DNA of 64,000 bases from Sphingobacteriia bacterium (GCA_947452295.1 CANGCK010000010.1:1-64000), one strand, 5' to 3'. Shown: positions 47,174 through 56,362, counted from the stretch's first letter. The notes: generated by a model from the letters alone, not told the origin. Numbers and translations are program-made.

Positions 47174-47953
47174 ATGTCTAGAATACAAGATATATTTAAA
47201 CAAAAAAAACAAAAAGTACTCAACGTATATTTTACTGCTGGATATCCTGCATTAAATGATACATTAACTATTATGCAATCATTGGCATTGGCGGGTGTTG
47301 ATATTATTGAAATTGGTATGCCATATAGTGATCCACTTGCCGATGGACCAGTTATACAAGATAGTAGTTCAAAAGCACTAGCAAATGGCATGAGTATTCA
47401 ATTGTTGTTTGAACAGTTGAAACAATTTCGAAAAGTTGATACATTAACGAATACCGGTGTTGTATTGATGGGGTATATGAATCCGGTGTTGCAATATGGT
47501 TTCGAAAAATTTTGCGCAGATGCCGCAGCTGTTGGTGTTGATGGGTTGATATTACCCGATTTGCCAGAGTATGAATTTGAACATGAATATGGTGCTATTA
47601 TTAAACAACATGCACTCGACTTTATCTTTCTTGTAACACCTGAAACTACACCTGATAGAGTCAATAAATTAGATGCATTAAGTTCAGGATTTTTATATGC
47701 AGTCAGTTCATCTGCAACTACCGGTGGTGATAAAGATTTTTCTGAAGTAGAAATTTATTTACAAAAATTGCAGCAAATGAATTTGAACAATCCTGTAATG
47801 GTGGGATTTGGTATTAAAGATAAGTTAACTTTCGAGTCGGCTTGTAAATTCGCAAATGGCGCTATAATAGGTAGCGCATTTATTAAAGAATTGAATAACA
47901 ATAATAAAGTGGATGTAACCGCCAACAATTTTGTACACGCTATTCTTCGTTAA
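47174..47953 (+). CDS. trpA: Tryptophan synthase alpha subunit
   Basis: 259 aa from ATG 47174; the TTG at 47144 in the track adds a non-homologous tail. TIM barrel with the catalytic Glu in DIIEIGMPYSDPLADGP, Asp in GLILPDLPEYE, and GFGIKDK near the phosphate site. Splits indole-glycerol phosphate. It is the last trp gene; hisH begins 18 nt after its stop codon with no terminator or leader between. Confidence 0.96.
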   Translation: MSRIQDIFKQKKQKVLNVYFTAGYPALNDTLTIMQSLALAGVDIIEIGMPYSDPLADGPVIQDSSSKALANGMSIQLLFEQLKQFRKVDTLTNTGVVLMGYMNPVLQYGFEKFCADAAAVGVDGLILPDLPEYEFEHEYGAIIKQHALDFIFLVTPETTPDRVNKLDALSSGFLYAVSSSATTGGDKDFSEVEIYLQKLQQMNLNNPVMVGFGIKDKLTFESACKFANGAIIGSAFIKELNNNNKVDVTANNFVHAILR

Positions 47954-47971
47954 CGATTAAATATTTATCTA

Positions 47972-48562
47972 GTGAATTTGGTAATCATTAAATACAATGC
48001 AGGTAATATACAGTCTGTTTTATTTGCTCTTGAAAGAATTGGTGCAACCGCTACAGTAACAGATGATTTAGACATTATTCAATCTGCTGACAAAGTGATT
48101 TTCCCAGGTGTTGGCGAAGCAAGTACAGCAATGAACTATTTAAAATCCAAAAAAATGGATCAATTGATAGTTAAACTAAAACAACCGGTGTTAGGTATTT
48201 GCTTGGGGATGCAGTTGATGTGTAAATATAGCGAGGAAAACAATACCGATTGTTTAGGTATTTTTGATGAATCAGTGAAAAAGTTTATTGCATCATCCAA
48301 TGAAATTAAAATACCTCAAATTGGATGGAATAACATTTACCATTTACAATCACCTTTGTTCCATCAAGTTCAAGAAAACAGCTTTTGTTATTTTGTTCAT
48401 GGCTATTATGCTTCATTGGGTGAACATACTATTGCGACTACTAATTATGGAATTGAATACAGTGCGGCTTTAAATAAAAATAATTTTTACGGCACTCAAT
48501 TTCATCCCGAAAAAAGCGCTTCAATCGGTGAACAAATTCTACAAAATTTTATAAACATTTAA
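47972..48562 (+). CDS. hisH: Imidazole glycerol phosphate synthase, glutaminase subunit
   Basis: 196 aa with a GTG start. Class I amidotransferase: IKYNAGNIQSVLFAL N-terminus, nucleophile Cys in GICLGMQLMCKYSEEN, and His-Glu in GTQFHPEKSA. Feeds ammonia to HisF. It opens the second his block directly behind trpA and so probably shares the trp transcript. Confidence 0.95.
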   Translation: MNLVIIKYNAGNIQSVLFALERIGATATVTDDLDIIQSADKVIFPGVGEASTAMNYLKSKKMDQLIVKLKQPVLGICLGMQLMCKYSEENNTDCLGIFDESVKKFIASSNEIKIPQIGWNNIYHLQSPLFHQVQENSFCYFVHGYYASLGEHTIATTNYGIEYSAALNKNNFYGTQFHPEKSASIGEQILQNFINI

Positions 48563-48566
48563 TCCA

Positions 48567-49283
48567 ATGCAAATTATACCTGCAATTGATATTATAGAGG
48601 GTAAATGCGTTCGGCTTACCCAAGGTGATTATGCACAAAAAAAAATTTATAACGAGCATCCATTAGAAGTTGCTAAAATGTTTGAAGACGCAGGTATTAC
48701 CAGGCTTCATTTGGTTGATTTAGATGGTGCTAAAAAAGGAGAAGTGCAAAACTGGAAAGTTTTGGAATCAATTGCTTCAAATACAAAGTTAGTAATTGAT
48801 TTTGGTGGTGGAATAAAGCGGGAAACTGATTTGAAAATTGTATTAAATGCAGGTGCAGCTATGGCCACCATTGGGAGTTTAGCAGTAAAAAATGCTGATC
48901 TGTTTATAGATTGGGTGAGCACATATGGATCTGATCGATTTTTTTTAGGTGCAGATGTAAGAGATGAAAAGATAGCAGTGGGTGGGTGGTTAGAAACAAC
49001 AGATGTTACGATTGTTGATTTTTTAAAAAATTATTTGCAAAAAGGGATCAACCATGTTTTTTGTACCGATATAAGTAAAGATGGCAAATTAGAAGGCCCA
49101 TCGATTGAATTGTATCAAAATTTGATTCATCAATTGCCCGAATTAAATTTAGTAGCTAGTGGCGGCGTAAGTGCATTAACAGATTTAGTTGCGCTGAAAA
49201 CAATCGGATGTACAGGGGTAATTATCGGTAAAGCCATATATGAGGGTAGAATTTCACTATTGGATTTGTGTGAATTTATTTAA
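48567..49283 (+). CDS. hisA: ProFAR isomerase
   Basis: 238 aa TIM barrel with the two-fold HisA/HisF repeat. Catalytic Asp8 in PAIDIIEGKCVRLTQGDY and the second Asp in GADVRDEKI; phosphate loops DFGGGIK and ASGGVS. Starts 4 nt after hisH. Confidence 0.95.
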   Translation: MQIIPAIDIIEGKCVRLTQGDYAQKKIYNEHPLEVAKMFEDAGITRLHLVDLDGAKKGEVQNWKVLESIASNTKLVIDFGGGIKRETDLKIVLNAGAAMATIGSLAVKNADLFIDWVSTYGSDRFFLGADVRDEKIAVGGWLETTDVTIVDFLKNYLQKGINHVFCTDISKDGKLEGPSIELYQNLIHQLPELNLVASGGVSALTDLVALKTIGCTGVIIGKAIYEGRISLLDLCEFI

Positions 49284-49305
49284 TGATTAAAAAATAAATA
49301 CTATT

Positions 49306-50064
49306 GTGCTTACAAAAAGAATCATTCCTTGTTTAGATATTAAAGATGGGAGAACAGTTAAGGGAATTAATTTCGAAAATATTCGTGATGCAGGAGATCC
49401 AATTGAATTAGGTGCTTTATATGCCGCACAGGGCGCCGACGAGTTGGTTTTTTTAGACATAACAGCCACCAATGAGCGTAGAAAAACATTGAGTGAATTG
49501 GTTAATAATATCTCTCATCACATTAATATCCCATTTACTGTTGGTGGTGGAATATCATCAGTTGAAGATGTACGTGTTTTACTACAAAATGGTGCTGATA
49601 AAATTTCAGTGAATACTTCAGCATTTAATAATCCAGCATTGCTAAATCAACTGGCATTGGAATTTGGTTCGCAATGTATTGTATTGGCCATCGACACTAA
49701 AATGGAACCCGATGGCAACTGGTATGTTTATTTAAATGGTGGGCGGATAAAAACAAATGTACTTTGTAATGATTGGGCAAGGCAAGGGGTTGATTTAGGT
49801 GTAGGGGAAATATTATTAACCTCCATGAACAATGATGGAACCAAGAAAGGGTTTGCATTAGATATTACCAGACAATTAGCCACTAGTTTGCCAGTACCAG
49901 TAATTGCTTCGGGTGGTGCAGGTACAATGGACCATTTTGTGGATGTTTTTGAAGATGCAAGGGCAGATGCAGCATTAGCTGCCAGTATTTTTCACTATAA
50001 AGAAATTGAAATACCCGTTCTTAAACAATATCTTTCTAAAAAAGGCATTTTTATGCGATTTTAA
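49306..50064 (+). CDS. hisF: Imidazole glycerol phosphate synthase, cyclase subunit
   Basis: 252 aa with a GTG start. Catalytic Asp in [16 protein letters not shown] and in [12 protein letters not shown]; phosphate loops VGGGIS and ASGGAG. Works with HisH to make imidazole-glycerol phosphate and AICAR, the latter returning to purine synthesis. 22 nt after hisA. Confidence 0.96.
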   Translation: MLTKRIIPCLDIKDGRTVKGINFENIRDAGDPIELGALYAAQGADELVFLDITATNERRKTLSELVNNISHHINIPFTVGGGISSVEDVRVLLQNGADKISVNTSAFNNPALLNQLALEFGSQCIVLAIDTKMEPDGNWYVYLNGGRIKTNVLCNDWARQGVDLGVGEILLTSMNNDGTKKGFALDITRQLATSLPVPVIASGGAGTMDHFVDVFEDARADAALAASIFHYKEIEIPVLKQYLSKKGIFMRF

Positions 50065-50081
50065 TTCCTGAAATTTGTATT

Positions 50082-50678
50082 ATGACTATTGATTTTGCAA
50101 AATATCCAGATGGACTAGTGCCTGCTGTAATTCAAGATTATTCCACCCATAAAGTATTGATGTTGGGTTTTATGAATGAAGAAGCCTATCAGCTAACCAA
50201 TACATTGGCTAGAGTAACTTTTTATAGTAGAAGTAAACAGCGATTATGGACAAAAGGCGAAGAAAGCGGTAATTTTTTAGAAGTGCGCTCAATTGCTGTA
50301 GACTGTGATAATGATAGTTTATTAATAAAAGTACATCCCTTAGGACCCACTTGTCATACGGGTGCCGATACTTGTTGGGATGAATCCAATCATTCTGATA
50401 ACTTTTTAGAATACCTGGAAGAAATCATTCAATTGCGTAAACAGGCTGGTGTAGAGGAGTCCTATGTAGCTAAAATGTTTGCCAAAGGATTAAATAAAAT
50501 TGCCCAAAAAGTGGGGGAGGAAGCCGTAGAAATGGTAATTGAGGCAAAAGACAACAATGAAGAGCTGTTTTTAAATGAATCTGCTGATCTTCTTTTCCAT
50601 TATTTGCTCTTACTTAACGCAAAAGGCCATAATTTAGCGGAGGTTTTAACAATACTTAAAAAACGTCATTCCAAATAA
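50082..50678 (+). CDS. hisIE: Bifunctional phosphoribosyl-AMP cyclohydrolase / phosphoribosyl-ATP pyrophosphatase
   Basis: 198 aa. N-terminal HisI domain (1-105; metal-site motifs VDCDNDSLLIKV and GPTCHTGADTCW) fused to a C-terminal helical HisE domain (about 110-198; KGLNKIAQKVGEEAVEMVIEA). Supplies steps 2 and 3, completing the pathway in the window. A TlpA-like gene starts 1 nt after its stop. Confidence 0.95.
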   Translation: MTIDFAKYPDGLVPAVIQDYSTHKVLMLGFMNEEAYQLTNTLARVTFYSRSKQRLWTKGEESGNFLEVRSIAVDCDNDSLLIKVHPLGPTCHTGADTCWDESNHSDNFLEYLEEIIQLRKQAGVEESYVAKMFAKGLNKIAQKVGEEAVEMVIEAKDNNEELFLNESADLLFHYLLLLNAKGHNLAEVLTILKKRHSK

Positions 50679-50679
50679 T

Positions 50680-51762
50680 ATGAATAAAATCCTATGCGCA
50701 CTTATATTGATGGTAAGTAATGCAACCAATGCTCAAAACAATGTTGAGATAAAAGGCGTTGTAAAAAATGCTCAACCTAATGCCATTATTTATTTAATGA
50801 GGGGTTCCGACAGTAAAATGTTAACTACAGACACAATTCGGAATGGCACTTTTTCACTAAAAACAGTACTTTCTGAACCAGATATTTTTCAGGTTGGTTT
50901 TGTCGGATCTAACCAGGGTGTTGATTTGTTTATGTATGATTGCAGTGTAGTTGAAATGAATGGAGATGTAAATGATTTTAAAAATATTACAGTAAAAGGT
51001 TGCCAAATACAAGATGATTATGCATCATTTAAACAAGGATTTAATCCATTGCGCGATCGATTGAATGCGTTAGCTAACTTGGTGAATACCGAAAAAAATG
51101 CTCCCAAAAGAGATTCTTTATTGGCATTATTTGAAACAACTAAACTAAGTGTAATCCAAAAAACCAGTGAATTTACTAATAACAAAAAATCATCACCAGT
51201 ATCAAGTTTTTTATTATATGTAATAAGTCCACTTTTAAATGGTGTTGTTGATTTAGACACTAGGTATAAGCAGTTAACCCCTGAAGCTAAAATAGGTGCT
51301 TTTGCACGAATGGTGGAAAGTACAATCACAAGCGCTAATGCCAATGGTATAGGCACCCCCGCACTTAATTTTAGTCAAAAAGATACTGCTGGTAAAGTTG
51401 TAACGCTTTCTTCTTTTAAAGGGAAATATTTATTACTAGATTTTTGGGCCAGTTGGTGCGGTCCTTGTAGGGCAGAAAACCCTAATGTGGTAAACGCTTA
51501 TAAAATGTTTAAAGATAAAAATTTTACCGTTTTAGGTGTTTCTTTAGATCAAAGTAAGCCCAATTGGTTAGCCGCTATTAAAAAAGACAACCTTACCTGG
51601 ACACATGTGAGTGACTTGAAATATTGGAGCAATGAAGTTGCCCAGTTGTATCGAATTCAAAGTATCCCAGCTAATTTTTTAATTGATCCGGCAGGTAATG
51701 TAATTGCAAAAGATTTAAGAGGGGAACAATTATTGAATACATTAAAAGCATTATTGAAATAA
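50680..51762 (+). CDS. DUF4369/TlpA-type thioredoxin-like protein
   Basis: 360 aa with a signal peptide (ending NATNAQ). DUF4369 N-terminal domain (about 22-115), a helical middle, and a C-terminal AhpC/TSA-thioredoxin domain with FWASWCGPCRAENP (CGPC at 260-263). Typical Bacteroidota periplasmic disulfide reductase-like protein. It begins 1 nt after hisIE, so it may be expressed by read-through from the his-trp transcript, although no metabolic link is obvious. Confidence 0.87.
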   Translation: MNKILCALILMVSNATNAQNNVEIKGVVKNAQPNAIIYLMRGSDSKMLTTDTIRNGTFSLKTVLSEPDIFQVGFVGSNQGVDLFMYDCSVVEMNGDVNDFKNITVKGCQIQDDYASFKQGFNPLRDRLNALANLVNTEKNAPKRDSLLALFETTKLSVIQKTSEFTNNKKSSPVSSFLLYVISPLLNGVVDLDTRYKQLTPEAKIGAFARMVESTITSANANGIGTPALNFSQKDTAGKVVTLSSFKGKYLLLDFWASWCGPCRAENPNVVNAYKMFKDKNFTVLGVSLDQSKPNWLAAIKKDNLTWTHVSDLKYWSNEVAQLYRIQSIPANFLIDPAGNVIAKDLRGEQLLNTLKALLK

Positions 51763-51813
51763 TTGTTTATTGCCTGTAGGGTTAATACCTGATTTAATTT
51801 TTATTCCTTAATA

Positions 51814-54258
51814 ATGAGGATAATTGCGTTATGTTTTTTATTGCTGTTGTTAAGTAAGTTATTGACTGCTCAACCAATAAATAATAAAGATAAGTCGCAG
51901 TTTGGTATTATAATCGGAACTTTGGTAGCGTCTTCTACTGGAAAAGCGGTACCTTTTGCTAATATTACATTGCAATTGATTGGCAATGACTCCTTCATTT
52001 TTCGTGCTGTATCCGATAAAAATGGATCATTTGAATTTAATAATTTAAAGTTTGGTTATTATAGATTCCGTGCCAGTTCTATTGGATTAACGAATACTAT
52101 TATTGATAGTATTTATTTACGTGCTGATAGATACGATTTTAATTTAGGTGATATTAAAATGACTACCAGTAATAATCATCTGAATGAAGTGATTGTATAT
52201 GCGGAAAAACCATTGATTGAAAATAAAGATGATAAGTTAACCTACAATATTGGCGAAAGTGCATTAAGTAGTGGTACTAATACTGCAGAGTTGTTGAAAA
52301 ATATCCCATTAATCAATAATGATCCCAATGGTAAAATTTTGTTGAAGGGGAAAGAGCCTAAAATCTTGATTGATGATAAGCCAACAGAATTAAATGCGCA
52401 ACAATTACAAGATTTATTGGAAAGCTTGCCAGGAAACAGTATCGAAAAAATAGAAGTAATGACCAATCCTCCACCTCAATATGCTACTGAAACAGGAGGG
52501 GTTATAAATATCGTTACCAAAAAAGGTAAAATAGGGTGGGTTGGTAAATTGAATCTTGCTCTAGGTTCTAGAGGGGAAGGTAACTTCTCTGGAAATGTAA
52601 GTTATAGAAATAAAAAAATATCATTTAATCAAACTTTTAGTGAAGGGATTAGCCAGATTAAAAGTAATAGTGCTAGTAACCGTCAAAATATTTATACCGA
52701 CTCCATCAATCATTTAATTACTGCAGGGAATTCAATTAATAAAAATAATCGCCCAAATTGGAGGTCGCAAGTTGATTATGAATTCAATAAAAACAATATG
52801 GTTGGTTTTGTTTATCAAAGCAACTTAAATTATTTTGATAACAATAGTTATACAACTTACACCAGTTTTAACCGGTACAATTCTCCCTATAAAATTATTG
52901 ACAGAACAAACAGTAGTATGGGTAATGGTTGGTCAAATAATTTAACGCTTTCATTTACACATAAAGGGAAAAATTTAGCTGAAGTACTTCGTTTAATTTT
53001 TATTGGCAACTTAAATACGAACCTGAATGATCGAAATTTTTTACAGCATTTTTATACTGGGAACTTTTTGCCAAATGGAATAGATTCTAATCTGAATCAA
53101 TCTTTTAACAATGCAAATAAAAATGCATCAGTTAGGTTAGAATATACTAAGCCCTTTCATAAAATTACCAATAATTTTTCCGGAGGCATAAGCTATAGTC
53201 CATCAACGATGCGAAACAGTTTGCAATCATATCATGTAAACCAGCTAAATGGAATAAAGGATCCAATTGATTTAATGAGCAATGAATTTATATTCCGTCA
53301 AAATATTTTTACTGTTCGTGTAGGGTTGAGCCTGCTTTTTAAAAATGATGTAAGGTTTATTATTGGCGCTCAAGCAGAACAAACGTTAATGCAGTTTGAT
53401 TTCATTAAAAACAATTTAAATAATGTTCAACACATTTACTGGAATATGCTTCCCAATGTAACTTTTCGCAAAGAGTTTAGTAAGTCATTGAATACTAGTA
53501 TTATTTACCGAGCAACTATAAAAAGACCAGGTATAACCGAATTAAATCCTACTATTGATTACAGTGATCCATATACATTGAGATTCGGGAATCCTTTGTT
53601 GATGCCATCTTTGGCCCATAATTTTGATTGGAATATAGGTTATACAAAGGGCAAATATTATATCAATACTTCTTTTGGATTTAATAAAATTAAGAATGTA
53701 ATGAATAATATTCGTTCATTAATAGAGGGGGGTAAAACACAAGTTGCTTGGTTGAATATAGCAGATAGAAATGAATATGAAGGCACAGCTTTTGGCGGTT
53801 ATACATTTAATAAAAAATTTAGAATGAATGTAAGTGTTGGGTATACTTATAATCAATACAGTAGTCGCGAAAAACAATTGTATGCTTATAGAGATGGCGG
53901 TACTTTGTATACAACTTGTAATTTTAATTTTACCCCTACTAATTTAATGACTATCGAAGGTGCAGCACGCTATAATAATTTTTCTGATCCACAAGGCAGG
54001 AGTCGTTCTTCAATTAACTTAAATATGGGGTTACAAAGAAAATTTTTGGATAGAAGATTAATCGTTGCTTTTAATGTAATTGATCCATTTACTGCACAGC
54101 AATACCTTACAATTACTCAAGGTCCAAAATTTTACATTGAAAGCCTTGTTGCAACCACCACTAGAAATTTCAGGGTTTCAATTAGTTATCAATTGAATAA
54201 TGCATCGAAAAAACAACGGTTAATCGCTACAAATACCGCGATTCCTTCCAATAAATAG
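51814..54258 (+). CDS. Outer-membrane beta-barrel protein, TonB-receptor-like
   Basis: 814 aa with signal peptide. N-terminal carboxypeptidase-regulatory-like beta-sandwich (about 30-115), a plug-like domain (about 125-235; ELLKNIPLINNDPNGKILLKG, IEKIEVMTNPPPQYATETGG) and an outer_membrane beta-barrel family 3-like C-terminal barrel. Such proteins resemble TonB-dependent receptors but often lack a partner SusD. Substrate unknown. Follows the TlpA-like gene by 51 nt. Confidence 0.86.
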   Translation: MRIIALCFLLLLLSKLLTAQPINNKDKSQFGIIIGTLVASSTGKAVPFANITLQLIGNDSFIFRAVSDKNGSFEFNNLKFGYYRFRASSIGLTNTIIDSIYLRADRYDFNLGDIKMTTSNNHLNEVIVYAEKPLIENKDDKLTYNIGESALSSGTNTAELLKNIPLINNDPNGKILLKGKEPKILIDDKPTELNAQQLQDLLESLPGNSIEKIEVMTNPPPQYATETGGVINIVTKKGKIGWVGKLNLALGSRGEGNFSGNVSYRNKKISFNQTFSEGISQIKSNSASNRQNIYTDSINHLITAGNSINKNNRPNWRSQVDYEFNKNNMVGFVYQSNLNYFDNNSYTTYTSFNRYNSPYKIIDRTNSSMGNGWSNNLTLSFTHKGKNLAEVLRLIFIGNLNTNLNDRNFLQHFYTGNFLPNGIDSNLNQSFNNANKNASVRLEYTKPFHKITNNFSGGISYSPSTMRNSLQSYHVNQLNGIKDPIDLMSNEFIFRQNIFTVRVGLSLLFKNDVRFIIGAQAEQTLMQFDFIKNNLNNVQHIYWNMLPNVTFRKEFSKSLNTSIIYRATIKRPGITELNPTIDYSDPYTLRFGNPLLMPSLAHNFDWNIGYTKGKYYINTSFGFNKIKNVMNNIRSLIEGGKTQVAWLNIADRNEYEGTAFGGYTFNKKFRMNVSVGYTYNQYSSREKQLYAYRDGGTLYTTCNFNFTPTNLMTIEGAARYNNFSDPQGRSRSSINLNMGLQRKFLDRRLIVAFNVIDPFTAQQYLTITQGPKFYIESLVATTTRNFRVSISYQLNNASKKQRLIATNTAIPSNK

Positions 54259-54269
54259 CAATTAGCTTA

Positions 54270-54782
54270 TTAACTGTTTGCTATATGAAGTTTTGTTTTT
54301 AACCAGCTGTTCTTTATGGGAACCATCCATTCTGTCATCAACATTTTTTTGGTGGCAACTAAATTATTGAAATAAATGGTTTCGGGTTGAATGAAGTTAT
54401 TTTCAAGTGCATAATTAAGTTGTGAAAGAGGTAGCATTTGCACTTTGTCATTAACGATAAAAGCCAAATTTTGACGGTTAAACAACTCTACTTTTAATTT
54501 TTTTTCTATTGCCTGAATTGCATGAATGGAGCTGTCTGTGCTGCAACCGCCAACCTTAGCGGCACTTTCATCGGCCATCAATACTATAAATTGACCAAAA
54601 AATAAATTGCCGTAACCTTTTACAGATGCTCCATGGCTTTTCCAATTAGTAATAAATTCTGTTAAAATATCTTCAATGTCAAATGCTTCCGACATAGAAA
54701 ACAAACGACTGCTTTGGTAAATCCAAACTTTAGCATCTTCTGAAAAATCTGCTGGTATATGTTGTTGGTAATTTAGGTCCAT
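54270..54782 (-). CDS. Conserved Bacteroidota protein, not an ABC ATPase
   Basis: 170 aa, soluble. Relatives in Bacteroidota are, from memory, often labelled ABC transporter ATPase, but I see no Walker A (GxxxxGKS/T), Q-loop or LSGGQ signature. The segment MADESAAKVGGCSTDSSIHAIQAIEKK is the most conserved-looking part. Function unknown. It lies 8 nt downstream of an Fe-S binding protein and is probably in its operon. Confidence 0.7.
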   Translation of the reverse strand: MDLNYQQHIPADFSEDAKVWIYQSSRLFSMSEAFDIEDILTEFITNWKSHGASVKGYGNLFFGQFIVLMADESAAKVGGCSTDSSIHAIQAIEKKLKVELFNRQNLAFIVNDKVQMLPLSQLNYALENNFIQPETIYFNNLVATKKMLMTEWMVPIKNSWLKTKLHIANS

Positions 54783-54790
54783 AGTAATTT

Positions 54791-55570
54791 TTATTGCATG
54801 TTTGAAGCTATTAATTCTGCTATATCTAGTACTGCCACTTCATTTTCTTTTTCTCTATTTTTTACGCCATCTGTCATCATGGTATTACAAAATGGACAAG
54901 CAGCTGCAATTACTTTAGCACCTGTTTCTAATGCCTCATCTGCTCTATCCATATTAATTCTTTTGTTGCCAGGTTCATCTTCTTTAAACATTTGTGCACC
55001 TCCGGCTCCGCAGCACAATCCATTAGTTCGGCAACGTTTCATTTCTACTAATTCTGCATCTAATGCTTCTAATACTTTACGCGGTGCTTCATAAATATTG
55101 TTAGCGCGACCTAAATAACAACTATCGTGGTAAGAAATCTTTTTACCTTTAAATTCACCTCCTTCTTTTATTTTAATACGTCCTTCATCAATAAGTTGTT
55201 GAAGTAAGCTAGTGTGATGTATTACCTCATACGTACCACCTAACTCAGGGTACTCGTTTTTAAGGGTATTGAAGCAATGCGGACAGGTGGTCACTATTTT
55301 TTTGATACCATACCCATTTAAAACCTGAATATTTTGGTAAGCCATCATTTGAAATAAAAATTCATTACCTGCTCTTCTAGCCGGATCACCCGTACAGGCT
55401 TCTTCTTTGCCCAAAATGGCAAATTTGATTCCTACTTTATCTAAAATAGTAGCAAAGGCTTTGGTGATTTTTTGTGCACGTTGGTCGAAGCTGCCCGCGC
55501 AACCTACCCAAAACAAAACTTCGGGCGTTTCGCCAACTGCCATCATTTCTGCCATTGTTTTCACCTTCAT
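54791..55570 (-). CDS. CCG-domain Fe-S oxidoreductase subunit
   Basis: 259 aa. Two Cys-rich CCG domains as in HdrB/LldE/GlpC-type proteins: an ACTGDPARR segment with TTCPHCFNTLKNEYP, and the second with CCGAGGAQMF and AACPFCNTMM. It likely accepts electrons from the membrane ferredoxin-type partner encoded at 56363-57721. The two genes are normally adjacent, but here a reversed LysE-family gene separates them. A TACTTTTG promoter element precedes it. Confidence 0.85.
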   Translation of the reverse strand: MKVKTMAEMMAVGETPEVLFWVGCAGSFDQRAQKITKAFATILDKVGIKFAILGKEEACTGDPARRAGNEFLFQMMAYQNIQVLNGYGIKKIVTTCPHCFNTLKNEYPELGGTYEVIHHTSLLQQLIDEGRIKIKEGGEFKGKKISYHDSCYLGRANNIYEAPRKVLEALDAELVEMKRCRTNGLCCGAGGAQMFKEDEPGNKRINMDRADEALETGAKVIAAACPFCNTMMTDGVKNREKENEVAVLDIAELIASNMQ

Positions 55571-55584
55571 ACAAATATTTTCAA

Positions 55585-55592
55585 CAAAAGTA
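55585..55592 (-). promoter_or_regulatory. -7 promoter element for the CCG-domain gene
   Basis: On the - strand TACTTTTG, a full TAnnTTTG match, 15 nt before the start codon. Shares the 15-mer TCAACAAAAGTACAT (+ strand) with the miaB promoter. Confidence 0.5.
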
Positions 55593-55682
55593 CATAGAAA
55601 TGAACAATAGATAATAGTTACTGAAGATGTTTTGAATGATTTATACCTTTACTATTCAATAAAAGAATTTCACACCATAGTT

Positions 55683-56318
55683 ATGCAAATCATCATTTAT
55701 TTATCACTGGGCTTTTTAGTAAGTTTTTTAGGTCAATTACCGCTGGGTAACATGAGTTTTACCAGTACACAAATATGTTTACAAGAAGGGTTTAAGAAAG
55801 CATGGCAATTTGCTATCGGAGTGGCATTAGTGGAGATGGTTTATTTGAGGTTTGCCCTTACGGGTATGGATTGGGTAACCCAACACAGGATTTGGTTTTT
55901 AGCATTGGGTTGGGTTACAGTTGTACTTTTTTTGGTATTGGGTATTTTGGCTTTTGTAGCTGCCAGCAAACAAGCCGGTGAGAAAAAGTCGATTGTACTT
56001 AAAAATAGTTTACACCGTTTTTTATTAGGATTGATGATGAGTGCGCTCAATCCAGTACAAATTCCATTTTGGTTTTTATGGACTACTACCTTGTTTCAAA
56101 TGGGTTTATTGCCCGCACAAAGAATTGCTTTTAATGTATTTACTATTGGAGCAGGGTTGGGTACAATTGGTGGCCTTGCTGTATATATTCATGGCGGAAA
56201 CTGGTTGGTTACTAAATTAAACACCAGTAATAAAACCCTAAACAAAATAATGGGTATTATATTTATCGCAACTGCTTTATTACAATTGTGGAGAATTTTG
56301 TTTAAACCTTTCGTTTAA
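55683..56318 (+). CDS. LysE-family exporter-like membrane protein
   Basis: About 211 aa from ATG 55683, where the first helix starts; the track start at 55632 adds a polar tail. Six transmembrane helices with the LysE-like N-terminus (LGFLVSFLGQLPLGNMSFTSTQICLQEGFKKAWQFAIGVALVE) and SALNPVQIPFW. Predicted to export amino acids or similar solutes; substrate unknown. It is placed in reverse between two Fe-S genes. Confidence 0.8.
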   Translation: MQIIIYLSLGFLVSFLGQLPLGNMSFTSTQICLQEGFKKAWQFAIGVALVEMVYLRFALTGMDWVTQHRIWFLALGWVTVVLFLVLGILAFVAASKQAGEKKSIVLKNSLHRFLLGLMMSALNPVQIPFWFLWTTTLFQMGLLPAQRIAFNVFTIGAGLGTIGGLAVYIHGGNWLVTKLNTSNKTLNKIMGIIFIATALLQLWRILFKPFV

Positions 56319-56362
56319 CGATTTTGATTATATTGGGCATATACTACAACAATACCCATAAT

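Noticed and set aside
54255-54284. Terminator between the beta-barrel gene and the 54270 gene
   Set aside because: ATAGCAA with TTGCTAT gives only a 7-bp stem, has a long loop and no T run.
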